Shown here: in pieces, positions 17,712 to 26,815 of the stretch
Layout of the letters: every line of letters begins with the position of its first letter
How positions within the stretch are numbered: position 1 is the first letter of the stretch
Assembly: GCA_002400415.1 (NCBI GenBank)
Contig: DGQP01000007.1
Location: 62,001-126,000, forward strand
Source of the DNA: Chitinophagaceae bacterium UBA4411
GTDB lineage: Bacteria > Bacteroidota > Bacteroidia > Chitinophagales > Chitinophagaceae
Length of the DNA stretch: 64,000 nucleotides
Direction: 5' to 3'
Position numbers and translations under genes: made by a program
Notes under the pieces: model-generated
Told to the model about the DNA's origin: nothing
The model's input: only the letters and a program-made list of their open reading frames with translations
Databases searched by the model: none

Positions 17712-18185
17712 TTACTTTACTTTTTTATAATAAAAATCTGATTTCCGGTAACTGCCTTTATCCATACCTTCTATCCAGGCATGCAGGTTGTCATTTTTGG
17801 GTAATTCATAATTGATCTTTTGTGGAAAATCATGTTCAGGGTTGTCAAAAACAAAAACATCCTTTTCCGTGCTGATCAATTTAAAAGTTACCGGTAACAG
17901 GTCGTTTTGCCCCTGTACAACCGGGATATAAAATATGGCATTGCTTTTCCTGACCAATTGAACTTCTTCTAATAACAGGGTATCCATTGTATTGATCAGC
18001 CTGTAGCTCTTCCCGGCCAGTACACTGTCACTGATCTTTACCCAGCTTTCGTAAGTGATACCCCTTTTCGTTTGCATAGTCCAGGTGCCTTCAAGACCCT
18101 GTAATCTTTTAAAATCAGCTGCTGCATCCTGCGCAGTTGATTTTATGGAAGCGGCTATCAATATGATGAAGATCATCTTTTTCAT
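17712..18185 (-). CDS. DUF6265-like secreted protein
   Basis: A 157-aa protein with a signal peptide (about residues 1-18) and a lipocalin-like beta domain that opens with LQGLEGTWTM and continues with YESWVKISDSVLAGKSY. It resembles the DUF6265 family, which has no known function. Near the end is DNPEHDFPQKINYEL, also typical. It stands alone on this strand, downstream of the M1 peptidase gene whose terminator lies just upstream of this gene's start. Confidence 0.7.
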   Translation of the reverse strand: MKKMIFIILIAASIKSTAQDAAADFKRLQGLEGTWTMQTKRGITYESWVKISDSVLAGKSYRLINTMDTLLLEEVQLVRKSNAIFYIPVVQGQNDLLPVTFKLISTEKDVFVFDNPEHDFPQKINYELPKNDNLHAWIEGMDKGSYRKSDFYYKKVK

Positions 18186-18203
18186 ATCTCTAAACTAAAA
18201 TAA

Positions 18204-18229
18204 AAAACCCTCTTTCGAAAGAGGGTTTT
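18204..18229 (-). terminator. Terminator of the M1 peptidase gene
   Basis: A perfect palindrome (AAAACCCTCTTTC and complement) with an A run on one side and T run on the other, starting 10 bases after the peptidase stop. Confidence 0.82.
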
Positions 18230-18238
18230 CACGAAGGA

Positions 18239-20197
18239 TTAAAATGCTTTTTTCCAGCTATTATTTTTCCGGTCCCAATCAGGCAACTGGTTATCGGGAT
18301 CAAGTATCACCTCTTTGATCTCGCTGGTAGTGGGAACTGTAAACGTCCATTCTGCTCCCCGCTGCCATATTTCAACAGGCAGGTTGAGTTTGTATTCTTT
18401 CCCGTTAGCTTCTTTAATGAATACCGTAACCGGCATGGGCATTTTTTCTTTATTTTCTATTGTTACCTGTGCGCCGTTAGCCGGTTTTTCATCAATATAA
18501 TTGACTGCTTTTACTGACTGATCAATCTTCCAGGTATTCAATACCCAGCCTCTCCAGAACCAGCCAAGATCTTCACCGCTTACATTTTCGATGCTGTGAA
18601 AGAAATCCCATGGGGTGGGATGTTTGAAAGCCCAGCGCCTGATATACTCTGCCAATGCCATATCGAAACGTTCTGCGCCCAACACGGTATTTCGTAATAC
18701 CTGCAGCATCAGGGAAGGTTTCATGTAGGCAGCCACGCCAAGATTGCCCTGCTGAATTACTTCAGGTATATTATAAAGGCCGTCCATTTCGGGACCGAAC
18801 ACCCATTTTACAGAAAAATCAGAAGTGGGATCATCGAAAAAACTTTGTTGCATGAATTCCCCTTTGTTAAATGCGGCAGTTGACAAATCATTGATAAATG
18901 TATTGAAGCCCTCATCCATCCAGGCGTATTTTCTTTCATTACTGCCTACAATCATCGGAAACCAGGTATGGCCCAGCTCATGATCTGTTACAGCCCATAG
19001 TCCTGCACCGGCAGCTTCATGACTACAAAATACAATACCGGGGTATTCCATACCACCCGCAATGCCGGCTACATTGGTGGCGGCAGGATAAGGGAATTCA
19101 TACCATTTGGCAGAATAATGTTCAATGCTTGCTTTGGTAAATTCAGTAGAACGCTGCCAGCCATCTTTGGTAATACTTTCAACGGGGTATACACTGGTAG
19201 CCCTGCATTTTTTCCCGCTGGGTAAATTGATTCTGGCTGCGTCCTGTACAAATGCCCTTGAAGCAGCCCATGCCACATCTCTTGTATTTTGAATGGCAAA
19301 CCGCCAGGTGGTAAATGCTGTTTTGGGTCTTGATTTTTTATCCGTTACTTCTTTGGCGCTGTGGATCATTATAGTCTTATCACTGGCGGAGGCCGCCTCC
19401 CATCTCTTTAATTGTTCCTCTGTATAACATTCTGACGGGTTTAATAATTCCCCCGAGCCCACCACGATCATATCAGACGGGGCAGTAATGCTAAATGTGA
19501 TATCGCCATATTCAAGATAAAACTCTCCGGCTCCTGCATAAGGCAGGGTATTCCATCCCTGGATATCATCATACACACACATACGGGGAAACCATTGTGC
19601 CACTTCATATATCCAGCCATTCTTTGTTTTTAATCTTCCCATACGGTCAGTACCGTATTCAGGTATGGTGAATGAATAACTGATCTTTATTTTAATGCTT
19701 TCATTAGTTTTCAACTGATCTTTCAGCCAGACCTGCATTCTTGTATCCGTAGTGATCGTTTTGCCGGGTACGTAAGTTACTCCCGCTGTTTCCAGTTGCA
19801 CACTGCTGATAACATATCCGTCAGTGAAATTGGAATTGGCCCAGCGTCCCCCGGCTTCGGTGGTAGTTGCAGAACCACGGGATTCTTTTTTGTAGATGTT
19901 CTGGTCTAACTGCAGCCATACGAAACGTATATTATCCGGGCTGTTATTAGTGTAAGTAATAACGACATCACCAGTGACGGTATGTTTGCCCGTGTCAATT
20001 TTACAATCAATGAGATAATCGGCTTTGTTTTGCCAGTACTTCGGGCCGGGTTCGCCACTGGCACTGCGGAAGTCGTTGCCGGGGTAAGGATAGAACTGCG
20101 GGTTAAATGCTTCTTTAGCATCATATACGGATTGAGAAAAGGCTACTAATAGCATGCAAAGACCCGCAATCGTTAATGCTGATTTTTTCATGTACAA
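18239..20197 (-). CDS. M1-family zinc metallopeptidase
   Basis: A secreted gluzincin aminopeptidase-like protein. A signal peptide covers about residues 1-22; translation may start at ATG 20197 or the second Met two codons on. The zinc site HELGHTWFP is near residue 411, with the third ligand in the DEGFN segment about 20 residues later. The exopeptidase GxMEN motif appears in modified form as GGMEYPG. The N-terminal beta domain and C-terminal helical region are both present, length 652 aa. It is monocistronic with a strong terminator. Confidence 0.88.
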   Translation of the reverse strand: MYMKKSALTIAGLCMLLVAFSQSVYDAKEAFNPQFYPYPGNDFRSASGEPGPKYWQNKADYLIDCKIDTGKHTVTGDVVITYTNNSPDNIRFVWLQLDQNIYKKESRGSATTTEAGGRWANSNFTDGYVISSVQLETAGVTYVPGKTITTDTRMQVWLKDQLKTNESIKIKISYSFTIPEYGTDRMGRLKTKNGWIYEVAQWFPRMCVYDDIQGWNTLPYAGAGEFYLEYGDITFSITAPSDMIVVGSGELLNPSECYTEEQLKRWEAASASDKTIMIHSAKEVTDKKSRPKTAFTTWRFAIQNTRDVAWAASRAFVQDAARINLPSGKKCRATSVYPVESITKDGWQRSTEFTKASIEHYSAKWYEFPYPAATNVAGIAGGMEYPGIVFCSHEAAGAGLWAVTDHELGHTWFPMIVGSNERKYAWMDEGFNTFINDLSTAAFNKGEFMQQSFFDDPTSDFSVKWVFGPEMDGLYNIPEVIQQGNLGVAAYMKPSLMLQVLRNTVLGAERFDMALAEYIRRWAFKHPTPWDFFHSIENVSGEDLGWFWRGWVLNTWKIDQSVKAVNYIDEKPANGAQVTIENKEKMPMPVTVFIKEANGKEYKLNLPVEIWQRGAEWTFTVPTTSEIKEVILDPDNQLPDWDRKNNSWKKAF

Positions 20198-20271
20198 AAT
20201 TTAGATATGGAACTGTAAGTTAACAGAAAAGATTGCAGGCAGGCTGCTGCTGTCCGGGTATTTGGAAATCT

Positions 20272-20988
20272 TTAGGGAAAAAGTGACTCTGCAACAGCAA
20301 CGGATTCGGGTTTCCCAACATCCACCCAGCGGTCACCTGTATGATCATAACCAAGGATCACATGTTCTTTTGCCAATTCAAGGTATACATCGATGAGCGA
20401 AAATTTACCAGTGAAAGGCAGCAGGCCCAGCACATCATATTCAAAGACAGCTACACAACTATAAGCTCTTTGTACAAGCTCGTTTTTGGGCAGGGCGATA
20501 CGTTGTTCCCCTGTCGTATTATTGATCCAGCCACAGAGGCGGTCATCCGTATCAAAAAGGAGATTGCGGGAAGTTTTACGTTTGGTTACACCGAAAGAGA
20601 TCAGGGGTTTGTTCTCTTCATGATAGGTCATCAGTGTATCAATGCTGAATTCAGTGAGAATATCGACGTTGCAGGTAATAAATCTTTCACCCGGGGTGAA
20701 AAGCTCTTTGGCTTTCAGCAGGCCGCCGCCGGTATCCAGCAACGCTTCTCTTTCGTCACTGATCGTTACATTACTTCCCCAGCCTTTGTTTTTTTCCAGG
20801 GTCTCAATTACCTGCTCTGCAAAATGATGAACATTGACAATGACATCTGTAATGCCATATTGCTGCAGGTATTCAATATTACGTTGCAACAGGGTCTTAC
20901 CATTAATAAGGGCAAGCGCCTTAGGATGTTTATCTGTCCATGGTTTGAACCGGGTGCCGAGCCCGGCGGAAAATATCATTGCTTTCAT
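20272..20988 (-). CDS. MurU-like sugar-1-phosphate nucleotidyltransferase
   Basis: An NTP-transferase with the signature GLGTRFKPWTDKHPKAL at its N-terminus and DTGGGLLKA near residue 85. It resembles MurNAc-1-phosphate uridylyltransferase (MurU), which acts after the AmgK kinase in the peptidoglycan recycling route that bypasses de novo UDP-MurNAc synthesis. The 4-base overlap with the upstream AmgK-like gene supports this over a mannose-1-phosphate guanylyltransferase role. Confidence 0.82.
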   Translation of the reverse strand: MKAMIFSAGLGTRFKPWTDKHPKALALINGKTLLQRNIEYLQQYGITDVIVNVHHFAEQVIETLEKNKGWGSNVTISDEREALLDTGGGLLKAKELFTPGERFITCNVDILTEFSIDTLMTYHEENKPLISFGVTKRKTSRNLLFDTDDRLCGWINNTTGEQRIALPKNELVQRAYSCVAVFEYDVLGLLPFTGKFSLIDVYLELAKEHVILGYDHTGDRWVDVGKPESVAVAESLFP

Positions 20989-22451
20989 TGCTTCTCGGGT
21001 AATGGGTTTTGCCAGTTTTTCTCGTCCTGTACCCAGTGATTGAGTTCGATTTTTACTTTGAACTTATTCTTTAAATGCCGGGCCATTGCATCAGCTGCGT
21101 ATACGCTGCGGTGCTGGCCACCGGTGCAACCGAAACTGACCATCAGGCTTTCAAAGTCCCGGTTAATATATTCTTCCACGGTGATATCCACAATATCGAA
21201 CACACTGTTCAGGAATTCCGGCATCTTTGTCTGCTGTTCTAAAAAATCTTTTACCTGTTTATCACGGCCAGTTTGTGTTTTCATACTCTCCACCCGGCCA
21301 GGGTTTAAAATGCCCCGGCAATCAAATACAAAACCACCGCCATTCTCCGTATCATCTGCCGGTATTAGTTTGCGGTAAGAGAAACTGCTGATCTTTACCA
21401 CAAGCGGAGTCTGCTCTGTAGCTTGTGTGGGGGTGAACTGCTGAATGATCTCATCTGCCACACAGATGTCAAGCACTTTCTTGAATTCAGGAACCGATAT
21501 TCCCAAACTCTGGTTTCGGAAAAAATCCCGGAGATTCCGTAATGCTAACGGGATGCTCGTCAGGAACTGAGCTTTTCTTTCAAACAATCCCCTGAAACCG
21601 TAGGCCCCCAACACTTGTAATAACCGGATCAGGACATAGCCATTATACTGGCTGCGGAAAATATTCCTGTCAAGCGGGGCATTGATCAGCTGTTCAAAGG
21701 CGTTCATATAATCCCCCAGCAAATTGTCTTTCCATTCATCAGGCAGGTTGGCTCTTGCCTGCCAGAGCATACTGGCCACATCATATTGCGGAGCCCCTTT
21801 CATTCCTCCCTGGTAGTCGATGAAGTGCACATTATCATCAGGGGTTATCATAATATTCCGGCTTTGAAAATCCCGGAACATAAAATATTTGTATTCTGTA
21901 TGAGTCAGGTAATTACTCAATGCTTCAAAATCATCAATTAATTTTTGTTTGTCATAAGGCTTCCGCAGGGCATCCAGAAAATAATATTTAAAGTAGAGCA
22001 GGTCAGCCATGATGGCCTGTTTGCCAAATTCTTTATTGGTAAGACAGCGGTTATAATCAAGACCCATATCGCCTTTTACCTGCAAACGGGCCAGTTCCGT
22101 AAGGCTTTTCTTAAAAAGGTCGTATACATAAGGAGTAAAACTGCCGGCTTCCAGTTTATTCAGCAGCGAAGTGTTGCCAAAATCCTCCTGTAAATAAAAA
22201 ACCCGGTCTTTACTGACCGCCAGTAGTTGAGGTGTCGCCAGTTTTTTTTCACTGAACAGGCTGGAGAAATAAATGAAACTTTCATTTTCCTTGATATTTG
22301 CTCCATAAGTACCAATCACGGAACCTTCTTTCCCGTGCAAACGGAAATAGCGGCGTTCACTGCCCGATTGGGGCAATAGGTCAATTGATTGGGGGGGCTG
22401 GCCTTTCCATTCAGTATAAAGCTGTTGGATTGCTTCAATAGCATGCTGCAT
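20985..22451 (-). CDS. AmgK-like sugar kinase fused to a RapZ C-terminal domain
   Basis: A two-domain protein. Residues about 1-335 are an aminoglycoside-phosphotransferase-fold kinase (RDFQSRNIMI with catalytic Asp, then HFIDYQGG), like AmgK, which phosphorylates C1 of MurNAc or GlcNAc. Residues about 345-480 match the C-terminal domain of RapZ (DCRGILNPGR, SFGCTGGQHRSVY). In E. coli that domain binds small RNAs and glucosamine-6-phosphate to control GlmS. The N-terminal P-loop domain of RapZ is absent. The fusion suggests amino-sugar sensing coupled to recycling. It is translationally coupled to the MurU-like gene. Confidence 0.85.
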   Translation of the reverse strand: MQHAIEAIQQLYTEWKGQPPQSIDLLPQSGSERRYFRLHGKEGSVIGTYGANIKENESFIYFSSLFSEKKLATPQLLAVSKDRVFYLQEDFGNTSLLNKLEAGSFTPYVYDLFKKSLTELARLQVKGDMGLDYNRCLTNKEFGKQAIMADLLYFKYYFLDALRKPYDKQKLIDDFEALSNYLTHTEYKYFMFRDFQSRNIMITPDDNVHFIDYQGGMKGAPQYDVASMLWQARANLPDEWKDNLLGDYMNAFEQLINAPLDRNIFRSQYNGYVLIRLLQVLGAYGFRGLFERKAQFLTSIPLALRNLRDFFRNQSLGISVPEFKKVLDICVADEIIQQFTPTQATEQTPLVVKISSFSYRKLIPADDTENGGGFVFDCRGILNPGRVESMKTQTGRDKQVKDFLEQQTKMPEFLNSVFDIVDITVEEYINRDFESLMVSFGCTGGQHRSVYAADAMARHLKNKFKVKIELNHWVQDEKNWQNPLPEKQ

Positions 22452-22512
22452 GCAGCAAATGTAGGGAAATGACCACCTGCCAGCAACACTAACAGGTATT
22501 AGCTTTTAGGAT

Positions 22513-22520
22513 TAAATTTG
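22513..22520 (+). promoter_or_regulatory. -7 promoter box of the icmF-like gene
   Basis: TAAATTTG, an exact TAnnTTTG match, 23 bases before the ATG at 22544. No clear -33 element. Confidence 0.5.
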
Positions 22521-22543
22521 CCCGTTACCAAGCCTGGAGATTT

Positions 22544-25500
22544 ATGAGTTATAAACCGGTTAATAAAGTTCGGATTGTTACAGCAGCTTCTCTTTTTGAC
22601 GGACACGATGCTGCCATTAATATCATGCGCCGCATTATGCAGAGTAAGGGTGCCGAGATCATCCATTTAGGTCATAACCGTTCTGTTAAAGAGATTGTGG
22701 AAACGGCGATTGAAGAAGATGTGCAGGGGATTGCCATCACATCTTACCAGGGTGGCCACGTGGAGTTTTTTAAATACATGAAGGACCTGCTGGACGAGAA
22801 TGGCTGTGGCCATATCAGGATATTTGGTGGCGGTGGCGGCACCATCCTTCCCGGTGAAATCGAAGAATTACATCAATATGGTATCAGCAGGATCTATTCC
22901 CCTGATGACGGAAGGCAAATGGGGCTGGAAGGAATGATTGAGGATGTGATCAGGCAATGCAGCCTCCCCAACTCCTCCGCAGGAGGGGCTTCAGCAGTTC
23001 AATGGAATGGAAAGCTTCCATTGGATGAGGTAAAAGATGTAAGAAAAATAGCGAAGGCAATAAGTATTGCAGAAGAAGGAAGAGATTATTCTGACCAATT
23101 GAAGGAAATAAAAAGATTATCGGACTCCAAAGACCCCCTTGCGGGGGGTGGGGGGGCGCCAGTACTCGGTATTACCGGTACCGGCGGAGCCGGGAAATCA
23201 TCGGTAACAGACGAGATCGTGCGCCGTTTTCTTGTGAATTTCACTGATAAAACAATTGCTGTCATCTCTGTCGATCCTTCAAAGAAAAAAACAGGCGGTG
23301 CATTGCTGGGTGACCGGATACGGATGAATGCAATCTCCCACCCGAGGGCTTATATGCGCAGTCTTGCCACAAGGGATGATAATACCGCATTAAGCAGTGC
23401 CGTGCAGGAAGCGATTGATATTTGCAAAGCCGCCGCATTTGATTTTATTATTTTGGAAAGTGCAGGTGTGGGGCAAAGCGATGCTTCGATACTGGATTAT
23501 TGTGATATAAGCATGTATGTGATGACACCAGAATACGGAGCAGCTTCGCAACTGGAGAAGATCAATATGCTGGACTATGCAGACCTGGTTTGTATCAATA
23601 AATTTGATAAGGCCGGTGCCCTGGATGCTTTAGCAGATGTACGTAAACAATACAAACGCAATCATAGTTTATGGACAGCCAAAGATGAAGAACTGCCCAT
23701 TATTGGAACGATGGCCAGTAAGTTCAACGATGATGGGGTCAATCATTTATTTGAATTGCTGCTGAAAAAAATTGAAACCAAAACAAAAACTGTTTTTGGT
23801 GGCTACCAGTTTGCTGAAACAGTGAAGGTTTCACAAGCTATTATTCCTTCCGGTCGCACCCGCTACCTGAGTGAGATCAGTGAGAATAACCGGAACTATG
23901 ACCAATTGGTAAAAGACCAGGCAGCCATAGCTTCTAAATTATACCAGCTACAAGGTGCATTAGGAGTTTTGCAAAATAAAGAGGCTAAAGCCCCTCTTGC
24001 GGAGGGGTTTGGGGAGGCCATACAGCAACAGATCAGTTTTTACCAGGACCAGTTGACGCCTGTAAGCCGTAAGCTGATCAGCAACTGGCCTGAAAAAGTA
24101 AAAGAATACCAGAAAGACTATTACGAATATACCGTAAGGGACAAAGTGATCCGTCAGGAGATGTTTACGAAGAGTTTATCGGGTACAAGAATTCCTAAAG
24201 TAGTATTGCCAAAATATAAAGACTGGGGTGACTTGTTGAAATGGCAGGCACAGGAAAACGTGCCGGGTCATTTCCCTTTTACAGCTGGCGTATTTCCTTT
24301 AAAAAGGGAGGGAGAGGATCCGACTAGGATGTTTGCGGGTGAAGGTGGTCCGGAAAGAACCAATAAACGGTTTCACTATGTATCCACCGATCAGCCTGCC
24401 AAAAGATTATCTACGGCTTTTGACAGTGTGACTCTATACGGGGAAGATCCGGGTCATCGTCCCGATATTTATGGCAAGATCGGCAACAGCGGGGTTAGTA
24501 TTGCCACGGTGGATGACGCCAAGAAATTATACAGCGGTTTTGATTTATGTGATCCGAAGACCTCTGTATCCATGACTATCAACGGACCGGCTCCGATCAT
24601 TCTTGCTTTCTTCATGAATGCGGCTATTGATCAGCAATGCGAAAAGAAAATCACCGAGCTGGGTTTGTGGGATGAAGTAAAAAAAATCAGTACAGTTAAA
24701 TACAAACATCTTCCGGCCCCTCAATATCATAACGCCTCTTTTCCCGCCGAACTGCCGGAAGGAAATAATGGATTAGGTTTAAAATTATTAGGATTGAGTG
24801 GAGAAGAAGTACTACCTAAAGAAATATATGAACAATGCAGGCAAACAGCTTTGCAGCAGGTGAGGGGAACGGTGCAGGCTGATATTCTGAAAGAAGACCA
24901 GGCACAGAATACTTGTATCTTCTCCACCGAGTTTGCGCTGAAACTGATGGGCGATGTGCAGGAATATTTTATCCGGCAAAAGGTCAGGAATTTTTACTCG
25001 GTTTCCATCAGTGGTTATCACATTGCAGAAGCCGGCGCTAATCCTATTACCCAACTGGCTTTTACACTGGCTAACGGTTTTACTTATGTTGAATATTATC
25101 TCAGCCGGGGGATGAATATTGATGATTTTGCCCCGAACCTTTCTTTCTTCTTTAGTAACGGGATGGATCCTGAATACAGTGTGATCGGGCGGGTGTCGAG
25201 ACGTATCTGGGCAAAAGCAATGAAGTATAAATACAAGGCAAATAAACGCAGCCAGATGCTGAAATATCATATTCAGACATCGGGCAGAAGTTTGCATGCA
25301 CAGGAAATTGATTTCAATGATATAAGGACGACATTGCAGGCTTTATATGCGATTTATGATAATTGCAATTCTTTGCATACGAATGCGTATGATGAAGCCA
25401 TTACAACTCCGACGGAAGAAAGTGTGCGAAGGGCGATGGCGATACAACTGATCATTAACCGGGAACTGGGTACAGCCAATACCGAAAATTTTAGCCAGGG

Positions 25501-25963
25501 AAGTTTTGCTGTTGAAGAACTGACGGACCTGGTGGAAGAAGCCGTCCTTGCCGAATTTGACCGCATCACTGAAAGAGGAGGTGTGCTGGGCGCTATGGAA
25601 CGAATGTACCAGCGGAATAAAATACAGGAAGAAAGCCTTTATTACGAACACCAGAAGCATACAGGTGAATTGCCATTGATTGGTGTGAATACATTCCTGA
25701 ATAAAAAAGGAAGCCCTACTATTATCCCGGGAGAAGTAATCAGGAGTACTACCGAAGAAAAAGAACAGCAGATCAGGAACCTGGAAGCATTTTGGAAGAG
25801 AAATGAACTAAAGAGTGAAAATGAATTACTGCGATTAAAAGAAGTGGCCGTCAATAATGGAAACCTCTTTGAGCAGCTGATGGAAACGGTGAAGTATTGC
25901 TCGCTGGGCCAGATCACTCATGCTTTATACGAGGTAGGGGGACAATACCGCCGTAATATGTAA
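22544..25963 (+). CDS. icmF: Fused acyl-CoA mutase (IcmF-type, B12-dependent)
   Basis: A 1139-aa adenosylcobalamin enzyme that fuses three parts: an N-terminal B12-binding domain (about 10-135, with SLFDGHDAAIN, ITSYQGG and a glycine-rich GGGGGTI), a MeaB-like G-protein chaperone domain (Walker A GITGTGGAGKSS at 209-220, NKFDK later) and a mutase TIM barrel in the C-terminal half. IcmF isomerises isobutyryl-CoA and butyryl-CoA or related acyl-CoAs. It is somewhat longer than described IcmF proteins. Three copies of a GC-rich palindromic repeat lie in frame at residues 140-150, 196-206 and 482-492, all in interdomain or linker regions. Confidence 0.9.
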   Translation: MSYKPVNKVRIVTAASLFDGHDAAINIMRRIMQSKGAEIIHLGHNRSVKEIVETAIEEDVQGIAITSYQGGHVEFFKYMKDLLDENGCGHIRIFGGGGGTILPGEIEELHQYGISRIYSPDDGRQMGLEGMIEDVIRQCSLPNSSAGGASAVQWNGKLPLDEVKDVRKIAKAISIAEEGRDYSDQLKEIKRLSDSKDPLAGGGGAPVLGITGTGGAGKSSVTDEIVRRFLVNFTDKTIAVISVDPSKKKTGGALLGDRIRMNAISHPRAYMRSLATRDDNTALSSAVQEAIDICKAAAFDFIILESAGVGQSDASILDYCDISMYVMTPEYGAASQLEKINMLDYADLVCINKFDKAGALDALADVRKQYKRNHSLWTAKDEELPIIGTMASKFNDDGVNHLFELLLKKIETKTKTVFGGYQFAETVKVSQAIIPSGRTRYLSEISENNRNYDQLVKDQAAIASKLYQLQGALGVLQNKEAKAPLAEGFGEAIQQQISFYQDQLTPVSRKLISNWPEKVKEYQKDYYEYTVRDKVIRQEMFTKSLSGTRIPKVVLPKYKDWGDLLKWQAQENVPGHFPFTAGVFPLKREGEDPTRMFAGEGGPERTNKRFHYVSTDQPAKRLSTAFDSVTLYGEDPGHRPDIYGKIGNSGVSIATVDDAKKLYSGFDLCDPKTSVSMTINGPAPIILAFFMNAAIDQQCEKKITELGLWDEVKKISTVKYKHLPAPQYHNASFPAELPEGNNGLGLKLLGLSGEEVLPKEIYEQCRQTALQQVRGTVQADILKEDQAQNTCIFSTEFALKLMGDVQEYFIRQKVRNFYSVSISGYHIAEAGANPITQLAFTLANGFTYVEYYLSRGMNIDDFAPNLSFFFSNGMDPEYSVIGRVSRRIWAKAMKYKYKANKRSQMLKYHIQTSGRSLHAQEIDFNDIRTTLQALYAIYDNCNSLHTNAYDEAITTPTEESVRRAMAIQLIINRELGTANTENFSQGSFAVEELTDLVEEAVLAEFDRITERGGVLGAMERMYQRNKIQEESLYYEHQKHTGELPLIGVNTFLNKKGSPTIIPGEVIRSTTEEKEQQIRNLEAFWKRNELKSENELLRLKEVAVNNGNLFEQLMETVKYCSLGQITHALYEVGGQYRRNM
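22962..22992 (-). repeat. In-frame palindromic repeat, copy A
   Basis: Reverse-orientation copy in the linker after the B12 domain. Read on the minus strand it carries AAGCCCCTCCTGCGGAGGA followed by GTTGGGGAGG, nearly the same as copy C at 23987. Confidence 0.8.
23128..23160 (+). repeat. In-frame palindromic repeat, copy B
   Basis: A diverged copy (AAAGACCCCCTTGCGGGGG then GTGGGGGGGC) just before the Walker A motif; encodes the unusual KDPLAGGGGAP stretch. Confidence 0.7.
23987..24019 (+). repeat. In-frame palindromic repeat, copy C
   Basis: AAAGCCCCTCTTGCGGAGGG then GTTTGGGGAGGCC, encoding KAPLAEGFGEA in the linker between the G-domain and the mutase part. Confidence 0.8.
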
Positions 25964-25964
25964 C

Positions 25965-26603
25965 TCAGTAGTGAAAATCAAGCACTGTATTATGCCGGTA
26001 GCTTTTATGGGGTTGAATGGAAACCCCAACCCGTTTGTACGCATAAAGGCATATCTGGCGATGGCCCAGGGAAGGGACCCCGTCATCTATTAACAATGAC
26101 ATTACAATGTCAAGCGGTTTTTCATTACCGTAATCACAGCATTCACCGTTGAAATACCATTTTTCGCGGCAATCATCTGTTTGACGGTTGTGCCCGGTAT
26201 AAGCAGCAGTGCCGGAACTTACGGCATGACAAAAGGCGCTTACATAACAAAGCGAGTCCGGCAACAGCGATTTAACCGGTTTCATTTTTCTCATTGTATC
26301 CAGCAGGGATTTATAGTAGTTTGAATTGATCAAATAGCCCTTACGGCTTTTTTCCGGGTATTTCTTTATTACTGTGCCGGCGAATAGAGAAGGATTCATC
26401 CGGGCTAAATTCAGGATGTAGATGATCTCTTTTTCATCAGCACTCATATAGCCGGCTTTTGCCGCGGTATTACATTTCAGGTATTTGGGATCATTCCAGA
26501 CAGAAGAGTATCCGGCCAAAGGTGATTTTACTGCTGATTTCTCCGGCTTTGGTGCAATGAATGAAGCAAAAGTGATCAGCAGGCTGGCAATAACTAATTT
26601 CAT
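25965..26603 (-). CDS. CAP (SCP/PR1)-domain-like secreted protein
   Basis: A predicted exported protein of 212 aa; the ATG at 26603 gives a normal signal peptide (MKLVIASLLITFASFIA), so the longer frame from 26636 is not used. The domain shows DEKEIIYILNLARMNPSLF, typical of the first helix of CAP domains, and a later LGHRQICL that matches the CAP His region. Several Cys residues could form disulfides. Function unknown; it runs convergent to the mutase gene with a 1-base gap. Confidence 0.7.
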   Translation of the reverse strand: MKLVIASLLITFASFIAPKPEKSAVKSPLAGYSSVWNDPKYLKCNTAAKAGYMSADEKEIIYILNLARMNPSLFAGTVIKKYPEKSRKGYLINSNYYKSLLDTMRKMKPVKSLLPDSLCYVSAFCHAVSSGTAAYTGHNRQTDDCREKWYFNGECCDYGNEKPLDIVMSLLIDDGVPSLGHRQICLYAYKRVGVSIQPHKSYRHNTVLDFHY

Positions 26604-26815
26604 ATTGTAGCTGGTGGTGGACCTGTTATACGACAAAACCGGTCTTTATATTGTAAAAGGAACAAAAGAAAACCGGCAATTAAGAACTGATTAACATCTT
26701 TGCAGGAATCAATATCGAACTTGTAATGGCAGGTTTAATTCTCTCGGAAGTATGCGGTATTTTGCCGGTGATTTGTCTTTGTTTCTTTAGTATTTTGCTT
26801 CGTAATTTCTGAAAT

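Noticed and set aside
26786..26815. TAnnTTTG promoter before the amidase gene
   Set aside because: TAGTATTTTG has the wrong internal spacing for the consensus.
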